Positions 23,062 through 35,100 of a stretch of DNA of 64,000 nt are shown here, piece after piece; the stretch's first letter is position 1; every line of letters starts with the position of its first letter. The stretch spans positions 992,001 to 1,056,000 of the forward strand of contig RCSZ01000012.1 of the NCBI GenBank assembly GCA_014898425.1, written 5' to 3'. A program made the position numbers and the translations under genes. Origin of the DNA: Botryotinia globosa (taxonomy: Eukaryota > Ascomycota > Leotiomycetes > Helotiales > Sclerotiniaceae). The notes beneath the pieces are model-generated. The model had not been told where the DNA came from, did no database searches, and worked only from the letters and a program-made list of their open reading frames with translations.

Positions 23062-26000
23062 ATGGATACTCCAGGCAGCGATATACCTTCTGGGAGCACA
23101 GGTATATCTACTACAGACACATCTACCGCGCCATCTCCCAAGCCTAATATTTCAAACGTCAACCCAGACGCAGGATCTTTCAATAGCCATATTATCTCGA
23201 CTGTTGAGAACGACGACTCAGCCTCAGATGTTTCGATGTCCGCAGATTCTGAGGATGAAGATGAAGATACCGTGGATAAGCTGGCCGTACAATCCAATTC
23301 GAAGGCCCAAATTCTGGAAAAAACTAATTGTCCCATGTTGCAGTCCTCCCAGCCGGAAACTTCCAGGAAGCGGAAATATTTAGAATCCAGAGAGGATTAT
23401 ACAAATGGCCACATTGAAAATACAAAGGTCCTTGAGGAAATGCGCAAACGTCTAAAGCCAGATGAGATACAGGACCATTGGAGAAGTGAGGGCCAATTAC
23501 ATTTAAATCGGTCTGTTCTGCCAGCTGAAATTTGGCATCACATTTTCACTTTCACTGCTCCTAAAACTTTGGGTAACTTGTTACAAGTAAACAAGACTTT
23601 CAATAAATATCTTGATCCTTCATCAGATAGTACCATTGTTCCCCTTTCCAAATCTTCTGTTCAGGTATTAAAGCCAGATGCCATCTGGCGAGCCTCTAGA
23701 CGGTTTTTTCAGCCTCTCATGCCTGTTCCTTTAGTTGGACAAACCGAACTTGATATGTGGAGATTGTGTTGCTCCGATTCCTGTCAGTTCTGTAGCAAGA
23801 AAAATTCAATTACCAATATTGTTCAATCAGACCAATGGCATCTGGGTCCAGGGGAAAATGGAGTCATTCCCATCTGGCCTTTCGCAGTGAGATCATGTGG
23901 AATTTGTTTTCTGCAACATGCTATTAAGGTATAGTCTCACGTTTCTTTTAGTTTGCACCTGGGGCTCACTAATTCGTGCCCAGGAGATTGATGTATTGCT
24001 GTCTTCATCCGTTCCGTCACCGCTGATGCCGGCCTTGCCATTCATATTCCTCACCAATGAGTTCCATGTCATTCCAGCAACAGCATTGCAGAATAACCAA
24101 CCACCGTCAACTACTCAGATTACGAAATACTACCTTAAAAAGCATATTGAAGAAATCAAAGATGAATTTGAATCTGTCAAAGCTATGGGCTCTGCAACGA
24201 TAGAGGAATGGTTCAAAGGTCTGGAAGATCGTGGTAAAGAACGCCGCAACGATTCAGCCCGGTGGGAAAGATGGGAGGCCAATGGCGGGATTGTTCGGAT
24301 CAAAACACCAGATCATCATGATCCCTCAAAACAGATACCTGCAGCAATTACTTCAAACACTGATGTTATCCCCACAAAAGGGCAACAAGTATTGATAAAT
24401 AGTGGACCAGAATTGCAAAACCATAAGCCTGACACACATTCATTACCCCAGATTCCCAAATCGTTGCCTGCGATACACACTTCTTTCCGTAGGTTTTCTC
24501 TTCGCTAATCATGCTATTCATTTATACTGTGGAAACTGACTATATGGCCATAGCGGCGAACATACCGGTACCGCGGTACGACTCGCCCTCACAGAGTATT
24601 TATTCTGCATATACACCTCGGTCAAACTTACAGCCAAAACATGAAAGGACCAAGGAGGAAGTTGCCGATCTGAAAGCAACACGAAGGGCTGAAATTGAAC
24701 GAAGATCTTTATTGTTAGATCCTCCACTGACAGCAAATGTTCTAGCCCATATGAGTTCATTCCAGGCCGCTATACAGATAATTCAACCTTTAAATGATGG
24801 TGCCTGGGAAGTTTTGAAGCCCCGATTACTATCACAGAGAGAAGAAGCCGAGCAACGAGAAAATGACCGGATCACCCAATTCCAAGTAGTTGAGGAGCGC
24901 CATTTTAAGGATATCCAAGCCAAACCGGAATACAAGGAAGCCATTGATAGAGAATGGGATGATGCCCAGGCCCCACTCCGGGCTCGGATTGGTGCATATG
25001 CCGACGAAACAATTCGTTCTGGCTGGAATGGTGGTGACAAAGTGACCAAAGAATCTAGTCCTAAATTTGCCGCGGACGTCCTGATCTACGTCAGAAAACG
25101 GTTCTACGCTGAGATCGCCAAGGATGATGCTGCAGTGCGGGCAACAGGCCAAGAGCCACCATCGGATCCTCCATTGGGGCCATACACTCGCAAGCTAACT
25201 TTGGAAAATATGAAATGGGTATTTGATACAAAGATAAAACCTCACACTGAACAATATAACAAGGACCTTTTTCTTTGCAATGTCTGCGACAACAATTTTA
25301 AGTATTATGGTTTCGAGGGCGTTGTTCAGCATTTTGCTGCCAAGCATACCACTTCGCTCAGTTTTGGTAGCATAGTAGTACATTGGAAATCAGAATGGCC
25401 AGAGTATCCACCGTTTTGTCCAGATCCTATTGCCCGGGTTAGAACTGTCTTTCCTAATTTTCCTGGGCCAAGTACCACCGCCCCCTACTCCGGTTCCGCT
25501 CCCTCTATCCCGCCGCATAGTGGTTATGCTGGATATCAGCAGCTTGCCTCGGCTGCACCGAACCCCAATGCTTATCAGGATCCATATTATGGCCATTCCC
25601 AGTATGGAGACCAACATGTAGCCCCCCAGCCTGGTCAGTATGCACCGCAACAAATGTACCAAGATCCGAATCAAGGCTATTCCCAATATACAGCACAACC
25701 ATTGTCTGCCATAACCACAGGATACAGCGACCATGTTCAAAACTACCCACAATCCAATTATGGAGGCCCCTACTCTACACCGACTCAGCCAGGCTATACG
25801 CCTTTACCCCCTAACCAGATGTATCCTACTCCAATACCGGATACCAATGTCCAACAGTCATACATTTCCCACAATGCCCAGCATCTCACCTCGTACAGTC
25901 AGCCACCAGTTTACACCAAAGGTACTCACTCACAAATACCAGCGGCCGCGCCGCAACAAGCACAACCTCGTGCTTCTTCGTTGCCACAAAAGACCGAGGA

Positions 26001-28272
26001 GTATAAAGCCCACCTTCGGCAGCTTGGTCATGACGCTAGGTCTATTTGGGACTCGATAACGGGTGTGAAAGATGTTCCTGGTAGTGTAAAGGCACATACA
26101 ATCCTCTTTCACCTATTGAAAAGATTTCGCTCCAAGTTTGGGCAGGATCCACCACTCTCGATGATAGTTGATGGATTGTCCAATAACAAGGACATGCGAC
26201 CTGTCCGAAATATTAATGGGCTTTTATGCCGAGCTTGTGTACTAGGCATGGCAGGTTCTGTTACTTCTTCAAAGCCCGATAGGAAACATTTTTCATTTCC
26301 CCAACTTACTATCCACTTCCACACGATACATGAGGAAGGAGTGCCTTCGAACCTTATAGGTCACTTCCCAGATTGGACAAACGACATGGTCGAGCTTCCC
26401 GATCAGGCGAAAATTTCTTCACTTGCAACTGCCCCAGGAATGGAAGCTCGAAAGCTTGAGATCTTTTTAGAAGCACTCCCAGAGATTGCTGCGACTCCAC
26501 CACCGAAAAAGGATACGATGTCTCAGCGAACTTCATCGTGGCAGCCAAAAGCCGAGCCTCTAGATCAAGAAACGTCTATCTGGCAGCAGGTGCAATATGT
26601 CAGTCAGGGCATAACTGTACCCCTTGCGCCCTCGCAAGATAATCATGAAAAATACTATGCCACTGTTGCAGACACTCGAACTCCTGATACCGAATCGGTT
26701 TCTGTTACTTACAATAATACGTCGTATGATCCACGGCACCCTCGCGATGCGCAAAAACGACAATCATCACGTAACCCCGCATCGATCGCCGTTTCATCTC
26801 GTCATGAACAAGATGGCCAAACAATTCACGATGAGATTTTTGATATTCGCCGACCCACCAAGTCTATATCACCTTTTGTATCTTATGCCAGACCCGAAGA
26901 AAGTCATAGCCGGCGTACCGCTCATGATGACGCCCCAATCTACTTGGGTAGAAATATTAGGCACCGAGAAGCAAACAATGCAGAACACAAACCTCGCTAC
27001 GAACGAACCATCAAAAGCTACGATGATTTAGCCACCCCAGTTCGAGAGTATGGAGCCGCAAACTCTCAATCGCATACACTAAATCGCCAGGACCAAGCAT
27101 CACCTAACACCTCCAGTGTCGCGAGAAACTCGTTAGAAACTCAGTACAGGCCATTAGAGAACACAACATCTCAACAAACCCGTATCTTCGATGTCGTAGC
27201 TCAGATCTCTCAGCAGGCACAGCAAGCACGTGGAAAACAAACTACCGTTCGTGAAGGGCCTGCTGAGCTCGGGTCCGAAGACGGTGAGTTGCAAAGAGAT
27301 ACAATTGCGCATGCCAATCATAAGCGGCCGTTAGATGAAGCGACCAATGAAGCGGAACGGTTCCTTGGCAGCTTGCAGCCCGCAAAGCGTTCCGATGCGG
27401 TTAGTCAAAGACCTCAGCAGCCCATGCGGCATAGAGAGGATTACATCGAGCCAAAATGGGAAGCAGAACGCGCCGATGGTGTGCGCCAGAGACGCCCCCT
27501 GTCATCAGAACCACAGCAGCGTTTTCGAGAAGTGTATAATGATGGTCTAACGGTGTCCGGTCGACCTACACATGTCCCGAGTGAGCAGGGGTCCTACAAT
27601 GGGTACTATACACAAGAGCGCCCTCCTCAAGCTCGACAAATTCGAGCTTATGCTACGAACGATCATTATATGGATCCTGTTTCTGGGCAATCCTTTGCAC
27701 GAGAGCGTTCTCCCGAAATTATTGATCGACGATACCCGAGCAATGTAATTTATCGTGATGAGAGACAGGGAAGTCATGGTGCTCATCGCACTCCGAGCAG
27801 ATATGCTCGATATGAGAGTGTCAGATTAGACAATGACCGAGCACGTTCAAGGTCACCAGTATACGTTAAGGCGGGCGCACAAGCTGGACAGTGTGCCGAA
27901 CGCAGTCCAGACCCCCATATTTCTCGCCAAGAGCCCATCTATCGCATGCGGACACCAAAAGAAGAAATCATCTATGAAAGGGCACCACGCCAGGAGTACT
28001 ATCGTGTTTATGCCGATGAGCCTCGACCTCGACAAGCTTATGAATATATCCAGTACGATTCTCAAGGTCCTTATATCATACATAGACCTGCCCGCCGAGA
28101 ACATGAAACAATTTATGCGGCATATGAAAGCGAGTCGATTTCGAGGCAACCTCTTTACGAAGCGCGCCCAACCGTTGGACATACAGATCCTGCTTATTAT
28201 GAAGAGTACGATCCTCGCCATCCAGAGCCGCCTCCTGCAGCCGCAGAAGCTCGCGAGGTTAGATACCAGTAA
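23062..28272 (+). CDS. Large F-box and C2H2 zinc-finger protein of unknown function
   Basis: Three exons: 23062-23928, 23984-24488 and 24554-28272, with 55- and 65-bp introns, giving 1,696 residues. An acidic, disordered head (EDEDEDT near 64-70) precedes an F-box-like motif at about 152-188 (LPAEIWHHIFTFTAPKTLGN), suggesting a link to an SCF ubiquitin ligase. A Cys-rich segment follows (CCSDSCQFCSKK, then CGICF), possibly a zinc ribbon. A charged helical part leads to a degenerate C2H2 finger (Cys699, Cys702, His717, His722). After a Tyr/Gln/Pro-rich prion-like region there is a second finger-like motif (CRAC...HFHTIH). The C-terminal 600 residues are Arg/Glu/Tyr-rich with RSRSP, like nuclear RNA-associated proteins. 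Role unknown. The in-frame stops around 23970 and 24508 fall inside the introns, which could make automatic annotation split this gene in two. Confidence 0.85.
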
Positions 28273-29308
28273 CTGATGTTTTTCTTGGGGGGTCGAGGCT
28301 TTATATTACCATTGTAACAACATGCTCTGCAAGGTTGGTCTGGTGTGAATTTTGCTTTTTCCGCGTTCTACAAATTTTATGTTTTTTGCACTTCTTCCTC
28401 GTCGAAGATTATTTATTGGCTGGTAAATCATTTCTCCTTTTTGTGTATCACCATTCATTTTCTGTTGTTGTAACAGTCATCGTGTACAACAAATCAGTTC
28501 TCCGTGGTTCAGATTGCTCTGAGAGCAGCCTACTACCTGAAAGGCAGGTTATAGGCGTAGGGCGTCTATACTTCTAGCATAGTCAGATTTCTTAGAGGGG
28601 AAAGGGATGATTCATGAACTCTTTATCATGTTGTACTTTTATGAAAAGCATTGTATCGGTAGGCAAAGTAATACATATTCTACTGATTCTACTGATTCTA
28701 CTGATTCTACTGATTCTACTGATTCTACTGATTCTACTGATTCTACTGATTCTACTGATTCTACTGATTCTACTGATTCTACTGATTCTACTGATTCTAT
28801 TGTTCTACCCTAGTACTGTCACTGTGATCCTCCGGTATTATGATATCATGGCACAATTATTCAAGCCAGGTATTAATTATCCCATTCTAAATTTACTACA
28901 AGGAGGGATCCTAATGAGGTGGCGTGATAAACAGATTCACCATCACGCTCCAAACATAAAGTGACTCGACTCTGACTCCTAGTGGGTGACACATTGTCTT
29001 TCTCAAGCATACACAATCTTACTATTATATTCCTTCTTTTCTACTCTGTAATCATTGCAAATCTACATCTCATTGTCAACATCACAATATCACATCTTTT
29101 CTTTCAACTGTTAAACAAACATCTTCTTCCGGAAAACACATCATCACATCAAACCTTATACCAGCCAACACGTTACCCTTAAGCACCGAAAACCAAGTCT
29201 GTCAAATCTTCCCAATCTCGAGATAGTCATAGGACCAACAAACAAACTCTCACATCCCCTTAGAGTTTCAATTCCAAAGCATAAATCCGAACAAACCGGA
29301 CCACGAAA
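28273..29308. other. Intergenic region with 9-bp minisatellite
   Basis: 3' UTR of the F-box gene, a minisatellite (28679-28799) and the upstream region of the next small gene. No other coding signal. Confidence 0.6.
28679..28799. repeat. 9-bp minisatellite, about 13 copies
   Basis: Unit tactgattc repeated without interruption except for one change at the right end. Because the unit is a multiple of three, two + frames stay open through it and give Ser-Thr-Asp or Leu-Leu-Ile repeats. Neither is likely to be a real protein. Confidence 0.95.
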
Positions 29309-29644
29309 ATGAAAGCCCTCTGGTGGGTGGCCATTGCCATCGCCCTTCGTTCCTTATTCGGTTCCTCCTACGGTTCATCCCACGGTTCATCCAGAGATCA
29401 GGATCGCCCTGCAAGTAGAGGCAGACGTTATGATTCTCGGAGACGAAGAGAAAGAACGAGGAGTAGTGAGCGATATGAATACGACGGAGATGCGGGAGAT
29501 TTCGAGAGATTGAGTGGATTAAGCGAGACTCTTCTCGATCTTCTTGGAACTGAAACAAAGAGCAAGAAAAGAACGGAGAGAAGAAGGGGAAGTGGAAGTG
29601 GAGGGCAGGGGGGTAGGAGAAGGAGAGGTAGTTGTGCTTATTAG
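29309..29644 (+). CDS. Hypothetical small Arg-rich protein with N-terminal hydrophobic segment
   Basis: 111 residues, single exon, start in a good context (acgaaaATG). The N-terminus MKALWWVAIAIALRSLFG is a short hydrophobic segment that could be a signal peptide or anchor. It is followed by Gly/Ser repeats (GSSYGSSHGSS), an Arg-rich middle (RRRRERTRSSER), a possible amphipathic helix (ERLSGLSETLLDLLG) and a basic Gly-rich tail. No family recognised. The composition does not look random, but without homologues it remains a prediction. Confidence 0.45.
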   Translation: MKALWWVAIAIALRSLFGSSYGSSHGSSRDQDRPASRGRRYDSRRRRERTRSSERYEYDGDAGDFERLSGLSETLLDLLGTETKSKKRTERRRGSGSGGQGGRRRRGSCAY

Positions 29645-30562
29645 GTGGGGGGGGATTGTAGATAGGGAGTTCGGAGTTGGTCGCGTCTATTACCCTTCAC
29701 CGTTTATACATCTGATTCCTAAGCTCCTATTGAAGAATTATTGGACGAGGGTGCACAGATCATATGTAGCGAAAGGACCTAGGAGAATTTTTTGTTATGC
29801 AAGGACTTTTCCTCGAATGTAGATAGTGGAATTTAGAGGAAATTTGTCATAGAAAATTGTGTTTTGCTCTGTATACTTTGCCCACCATTTCTGGTCTGCC
29901 ATTACCATATCGCCTATTAAGCCTAATTGGGGTTTCATTATTCCGCACTGCAGTCCGACAGTCAAAAGCTCTCAACGTTTGAAAGTAATACAGTGTTTGG
30001 GATGGATTCGATCCTTGGAACTATTGGAATGATTTCACCAAATGCAGGCAATGAAAGCTTCTGATCGTCGGACTGCAATTCAGCCTTTTTAACACTTTGA
30101 GACTCCGAACCCAAAAGACCCAAAAGGGGCAATCCATTCAAAAATGGAACTTATGATGGGATTCTATGAGACATGATTCCTCGCATAGGTCTGCACGAAT
30201 TAATAATATCACCATGTATACTAAGCATCGTAAGCTTTATATCAGTCTGGGAAATTGTAAACGATCAGAGTTTAGAGTTTGGAGCTTAAAATACTTGGTT
30301 GCAAAGATCTCTTGATACGTCATGCTAACCTAGCGTTCGCACAAATATATATTTGAAGTTATTAATGTTCTTATTAAATGTACGGATTATATTGGCGCCT
30401 ATAAATGGCATTTTAGGGGATAGATGCTGTTAAAAATTGCATGTTTCTTCATTTGACGTCCAATGCTCGGTATCTATCCATACATCTACAGGATAATAGA
30501 AGAAACACCATCAATCTCAACTTCTGTAATCACCAAACCGATCGCCAATCACTGCTCCATCA
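29645..30562. other. Intergenic region with a spaced inverted repeat
   Basis: Between the two small putative genes. It contains a 28-bp imperfect inverted repeat (29945-29972 and 30054-30082). Otherwise nothing recognisable. Confidence 0.5.
29945..30082. repeat. Imperfect inverted repeat, 28-bp arms
   Basis: Left arm cgcactgcagtccgaca... and right arm ...gtcggactgcaattcag can pair with most positions matched, around a spacer of about 80 bp. It resembles the ends of a very small MITE or a stem-loop. Confidence 0.5.
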
Positions 30563-30994
30563 TTGTCATCTCCCACAATGACTTTTGCTCCTCTATCTGA
30601 ATGCGTAAATATATGCGTAGTATCCAGATGCTCACCTTCATGGGCTGATACATTCAACGTCGTGTTTCTTATTATCTTTGTCACTCTCATGTCATCGCTT
30701 CTCGTCATGGGAGCAATAGCAGGCTACAAAGATATCATGGTGGAACGTCAACGATTCCCACCCCCCAATCCAAACGACACGGAGGAAGGATGCGATGCAC
30801 GCCGAAGAATCTGGGAGAGAATAGAGAAGCGAGATTCTGCCCGTCTACGTGACTACGAATCTCTCGCTATACAAGTAGAGTATTGCGCTAAAGATGTGGA
30901 TAAAGATGATGTTTATTGCATAGATCTTGTGGAACAAGCGAGGGCGCTTAATTATACCATAAAGAGCATAAGGAATGAGATTAAAATGCGATAA
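30563..30994 (+). CDS. Hypothetical single-pass membrane protein
   Basis: 143 residues, single exon. One clear membrane segment at about 31-53 (FNVVFLIIFVTLMSSLLVMG) is preceded by a short Cys-containing head (CVNICVVSRC). A charged, helical C-terminal part with evenly spaced Arg, Glu and Asp follows (RRRIWERIEKRDSARLRD). The composition and the regular heptad-like charge pattern suggest a real protein. No family recognised. An internal Met at residue 6 is an alternative start. Confidence 0.5.
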   Translation: MSSPTMTFAPLSECVNICVVSRCSPSWADTFNVVFLIIFVTLMSSLLVMGAIAGYKDIMVERQRFPPPNPNDTEEGCDARRRIWERIEKRDSARLRDYESLAIQVEYCAKDVDKDDVYCIDLVEQARALNYTIKSIRNEIKMR

Positions 30995-31580
30995 AAATCA
31001 AAAGATTCTGGAATATATAAACTATGATAGCCTGGACGGATGAGTGGGCTTCTTAGTACTTCATAGCTAGGAGTATCATATGCTGCCCTATTTCATAACG
31101 GCGTTAAGGGTATCGATATTTTCATACAAACTTTACTGCTTTTGCTTGGGACCATGACAAAGGCTAAGGCTTTCTAGCCAATAGACCAACCAAGAGACTA
31201 CCAACCTGGGACGCCTTCACTTGACGGGGATTTTATTAATCAACCAGATCCTCAGGATTCCTGAAATCTGATCAAACGTTCACATTCGTTTTCTAGCATA
31301 GAATTCCAGACAATCATTCATCAAGGTGTATTGTACGGACCATATTGGCGCTCTGAGTTGGTAGTCACTTCACTACGGCACCATATCTGCCTCACTATTA
31401 TCTTTTACGATATTGACTTCTTGTTACGGACGATGTGAGGCATGCAAGTTGATCTTCCTAAAATTTCCAAAGCTGCGGAAACTTGTAAGAAGAGGCATTT
31501 CTGTACAGGCTTTCATGTGGCATTAATCGCGAGTAACTTTGTTTCAACTTTCGTCAAAGTCTCCGTTTCAGTGGCATGAC
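30995..31580. other. Intergenic region
   Basis: 3' flank of the small membrane protein gene and of the convergent acetyltransferase gene. No feature seen. Confidence 0.5.
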
Positions 31581-32183
31581 CTAAGTACTTCCACTCTTCA
31601 TTTCCTCCCAATCCTCTTTGCTGAACCTGTATTCAAGCTCTTTTCCTTCACTCTTCACCCGCTTCCACTTCGCCATCCCCATCCGGTCAACCAGTCCTTG
31701 AAACGGCGTATTCACCGCCAATGTCTCCAAAAGCGCGTCCTCGCATCCAACGCCCTCCGCCTCCACCGTTCGGAATGCAAAGTCCAACGTGGCCTGCAAC
31801 GCTTCCCGCCCATACCCCTTCCTCCACTGGGAGCTGTCAATCAGAACACCCAGATCTCCAATTCGCTTACCCTGGGCGTCCGTGGTGACTGCATTGATGC
31901 CGCCGAAGCCGATGACGTCATACGCAGGTGGTGAAGCTGATCCCGTCTCTGTTGTTGGGCATCGGGTTATAACTAGAAAGTATGCTTTCCCAATAGCGCG
32001 TAGATCATCCCATTTGGCGATTCGGCGTTGGTATTCGTCTACCGTTGGGTTGCTTGGCGTGTGCGGTTCATGTTGGTTGTTAAGTGGGTTAGCAAAAAGG
32101 GCTGTGATGGGAGCAGCATCGGAAGGGACTGCTGGACGAAGGATAAGATTTTTAGTGAGAAGATTGGGATTTGGAGAAGGCAT
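31581..32183 (-). CDS. GNAT-family N-acetyltransferase (RimJ/RimL type)
   Basis: 200 residues, one exon. The frame extends 17 codons upstream, but the start was set at ATG 32183 because the family consensus begins there (NLLTKNLILRPAVPSDA, the usual first strand). Further family marks are VIGFGGINAV, the strand IGDLGVLIDSSQWRKGYG with the acetyl-CoA loop QWRKGYGREAL (Q/R-x-x-G-x-G/A form), LETLAVNTPFQGLVDRMGM and a final strand WKRVKSEGKELEYRFSKEDW. These proteins move an acetyl group from acetyl-CoA to an amine, protein N-terminus or small molecule. The substrate cannot be inferred. Length is normal for the family. Confidence 0.88.
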   Translation of the reverse strand: MPSPNPNLLTKNLILRPAVPSDAAPITALFANPLNNQHEPHTPSNPTVDEYQRRIAKWDDLRAIGKAYFLVITRCPTTETGSASPPAYDVIGFGGINAVTTDAQGKRIGDLGVLIDSSQWRKGYGREALQATLDFAFRTVEAEGVGCEDALLETLAVNTPFQGLVDRMGMAKWKRVKSEGKELEYRFSKEDWEEMKSGST

Positions 32184-35100
32184 CTTGCGACAAAAAGCGT
32201 TGATTACTATCAGTAACTCAAGGTGTAAGATCACGGGTGATTAAGGGGACAGCACACTAAAGACTACGGTGTAGGTAATTCCCGGTTATGTTGTGTCTTA
32301 GGATCAGGAAGATAGGAAAACTAGGAGCTGAAGGAGGAATTTAACTACTGGAAGGACGACTCGATGGTGAGTCATCTAGATGTACAGATGCAGAGGGATG
32401 AGCGATGTCTGCTTATATAATTACGTGAATCCTGTATTCCGGCAAAAAAATAGAATGCGAGAGGTACATGTGGTTTGAAATCTCTGTATCTCGTGAGATA
32501 GATGAGGAATATAGGAAGACCATTGTGGATGGCGGCAGTGTCTATGATCGGAAGACTTGGGATTTCAGTGCACTTTACAATCTGGATTATGCATAGCACA
32601 TCGTATGAGGCCTGGATCGTAGAGGAAGCAGAGAGCAAAGACCAATTTTGAGAAGGGCTTTTGAACAATTTGCCAGTCCAAATTTCGCTTTGGGATATTG
32701 ATAAAAGAGACCTACTAATGCTGCGAGAGCTGTTCATATTACGCTAACTTAAAGTGGACTAGGTTAATAGCAAAACTTTTGAATAATTCATATGTCTTTT
32801 TGATATGACATTAAAAAACTCCTACTGTCAGCATAAAAGAAGACTCAGAACTTCGTTTCATCTTTTTATATCTTGACGTTTATGTTGAATTGAATTAATA
32901 ATCTGATAATAAGTGCACTGGTGGATGTACGGACTAACGGGATACTGCGAGAATGGACCTCTGAATATTTCTTGATATTTCAAATCATCTGTTCTAAGAA
33001 TTGTATTGTTGGTTAAAAAACAGAATAATCAAAATATTGATTGTGATATCAAACAATCAAAGAATGAATTTGTTAAAAATATTGAAAGTTGGGAAATGTC
33101 CTGTCAATCCATACACTCACTGGTGGTGACCTCGGGATATTGAGAGAGGTTCAAAAAGGTAAAATTTCGCCTGTTTTTTTCGCTTACGTAGAGGTCCCTC
33201 GTCGAAGCTCTGTGGCAATAGAATTGGAGATCCCTATACATTCGCTTGTTCATCGGTTGACTAGATCACATTACTCATTGTATAATCGAGGAGTTGACAT
33301 GAAGACCTAGGTATGAATCACATGGTACATATTTAACATATGGTTTGTCTTGTAGAACGAACATGAATGAATGCTGAAATTGTTCGCTTTCTTCACACTC
33401 GAGAAGGTATTTTACCGGACATCTAATTCAGATACAAAATTATATAGTTAAATCAGTCTCCCTCTAAAATTCCCTTATTGCGGCGAGATCATTATCGATA
33501 CCCCATCTTGAGGAATTCCCCCATTACCAACTTTGAACTAGACAACCGCCTGATGTTCCGCTCAACATCTCGTATTACCTCCATGTTCCTCTCCACACTC
33601 CCAGAGGAAAACAGTTCCCATTTCATATCCCGCCGTGATCAAAGTCGTTCGTTATGTGTTATAAGCCAAAGCTACCCATTCCATAAACTTGCTCAGCCCA
33701 TCTAGATGATTAGTGAGATGTGGGGGTGTCTCGATGAAGAAACAATGGGGCCATTGATTAAGTTTACAATGGCATAGAATTAACGTAATTTCGACTACAC
33801 AGGGGCAAGTGAGCGGAAGGTTTATGTCGGCACGACGTCTGTTAAGTATGTAGAATGGATTCATGACTATATGAAAGAAACATATCAATTTTGAGGGTAC
33901 ACCGAAAGGCCTGATGGAGGTACATAACGTTTGAAATTCTGTGAACTATCCTGTCGCTCTCCTCGAGACTCCCGAGATGACATCCGTTTCGACTCAAAGT
34001 CGGTTTCACGATGTGAGGAAAAGACAGGTGTTGAGAGCCATTCTGGATATATACCTCCAACAATCGATTCTCTTGGAACGAACATCCAAGCATCCTTTAT
34101 ATTGACCAGCCCGTACAAACAGGTAAGTAATGTCTTCCACTTTGTAGATAGTTAGCACTGACTTGATTCAAGGCTGCAGCTACGATTTCGCTAAATCTGG
34201 CGTTCTTGATGCCAATTTGGTGTTTGACAGGAATTTAAGAGGCCCCAGCGGGATTCGCGTCTGGATCGCGACGAGGATTCTTTCAAGCCATAATCCGCAA
34301 AACACCGGGAACAGCATTCAAGCGGTGGCTCGCAGCACATAGTTCTTCTTTCAGGTGTGGATGCAGAAGTTCGTCAAAAGATAGTCTTTGGACAAGAAGG
34401 TACGATCACAACAAGCAAGCTTTGTAAAGAATCGCTTCCCCACAAGATCTAGATAAATTTCTGGACGTCTTCGTATGGCGGCCATTTCGTCCCGAAACTT
34501 ATCCAGTATACTTTGGCTCAAAACGCACGTCGCAGCCAAGGTAAGCTGGACCAATCCTCAACCCCACTTATCACTTCCCAGCTACACACCTCCCCATTCC
34601 TCCCCAACTACTCATCTCGAACTTGAAACCTTGCCATACTTCGTCTACACTCCAAGCCATAGCTCCACATACCACACTCGTCTCCACTTCACGCCACGCC
34701 GCCCAACCATCTCGTAAAGAATTCGCTTCGGAGACGAACCCCTTTATCCCAAAACACCTTAAATCCCCCAATCAATCATTTCACCATCTCTCATCTCCCG
34801 TCTCCCACCTTAGAAATAGAATCCAACTGCACCCTTCAGAAATTAATCTCCCACTCTAGAACGTATGAACGAGTGACTAAATCACATTATGAGAAGCATC
34901 AAGAAATCAACAAGAATCGAGAAGTACCATCCGGCAAGCGTACCTATCTCTCATTACCATTCCAAATTCCACAGATACATCATTTCAAATCAATTCAACA
35001 TCCAAACCAATTTCAATATTCAAAAGTGACGGAATACCCCCAAATTCACCACTGCTAGACCACATTCCCAAGTATTTTTAGATACCCTAAACGAAACACA

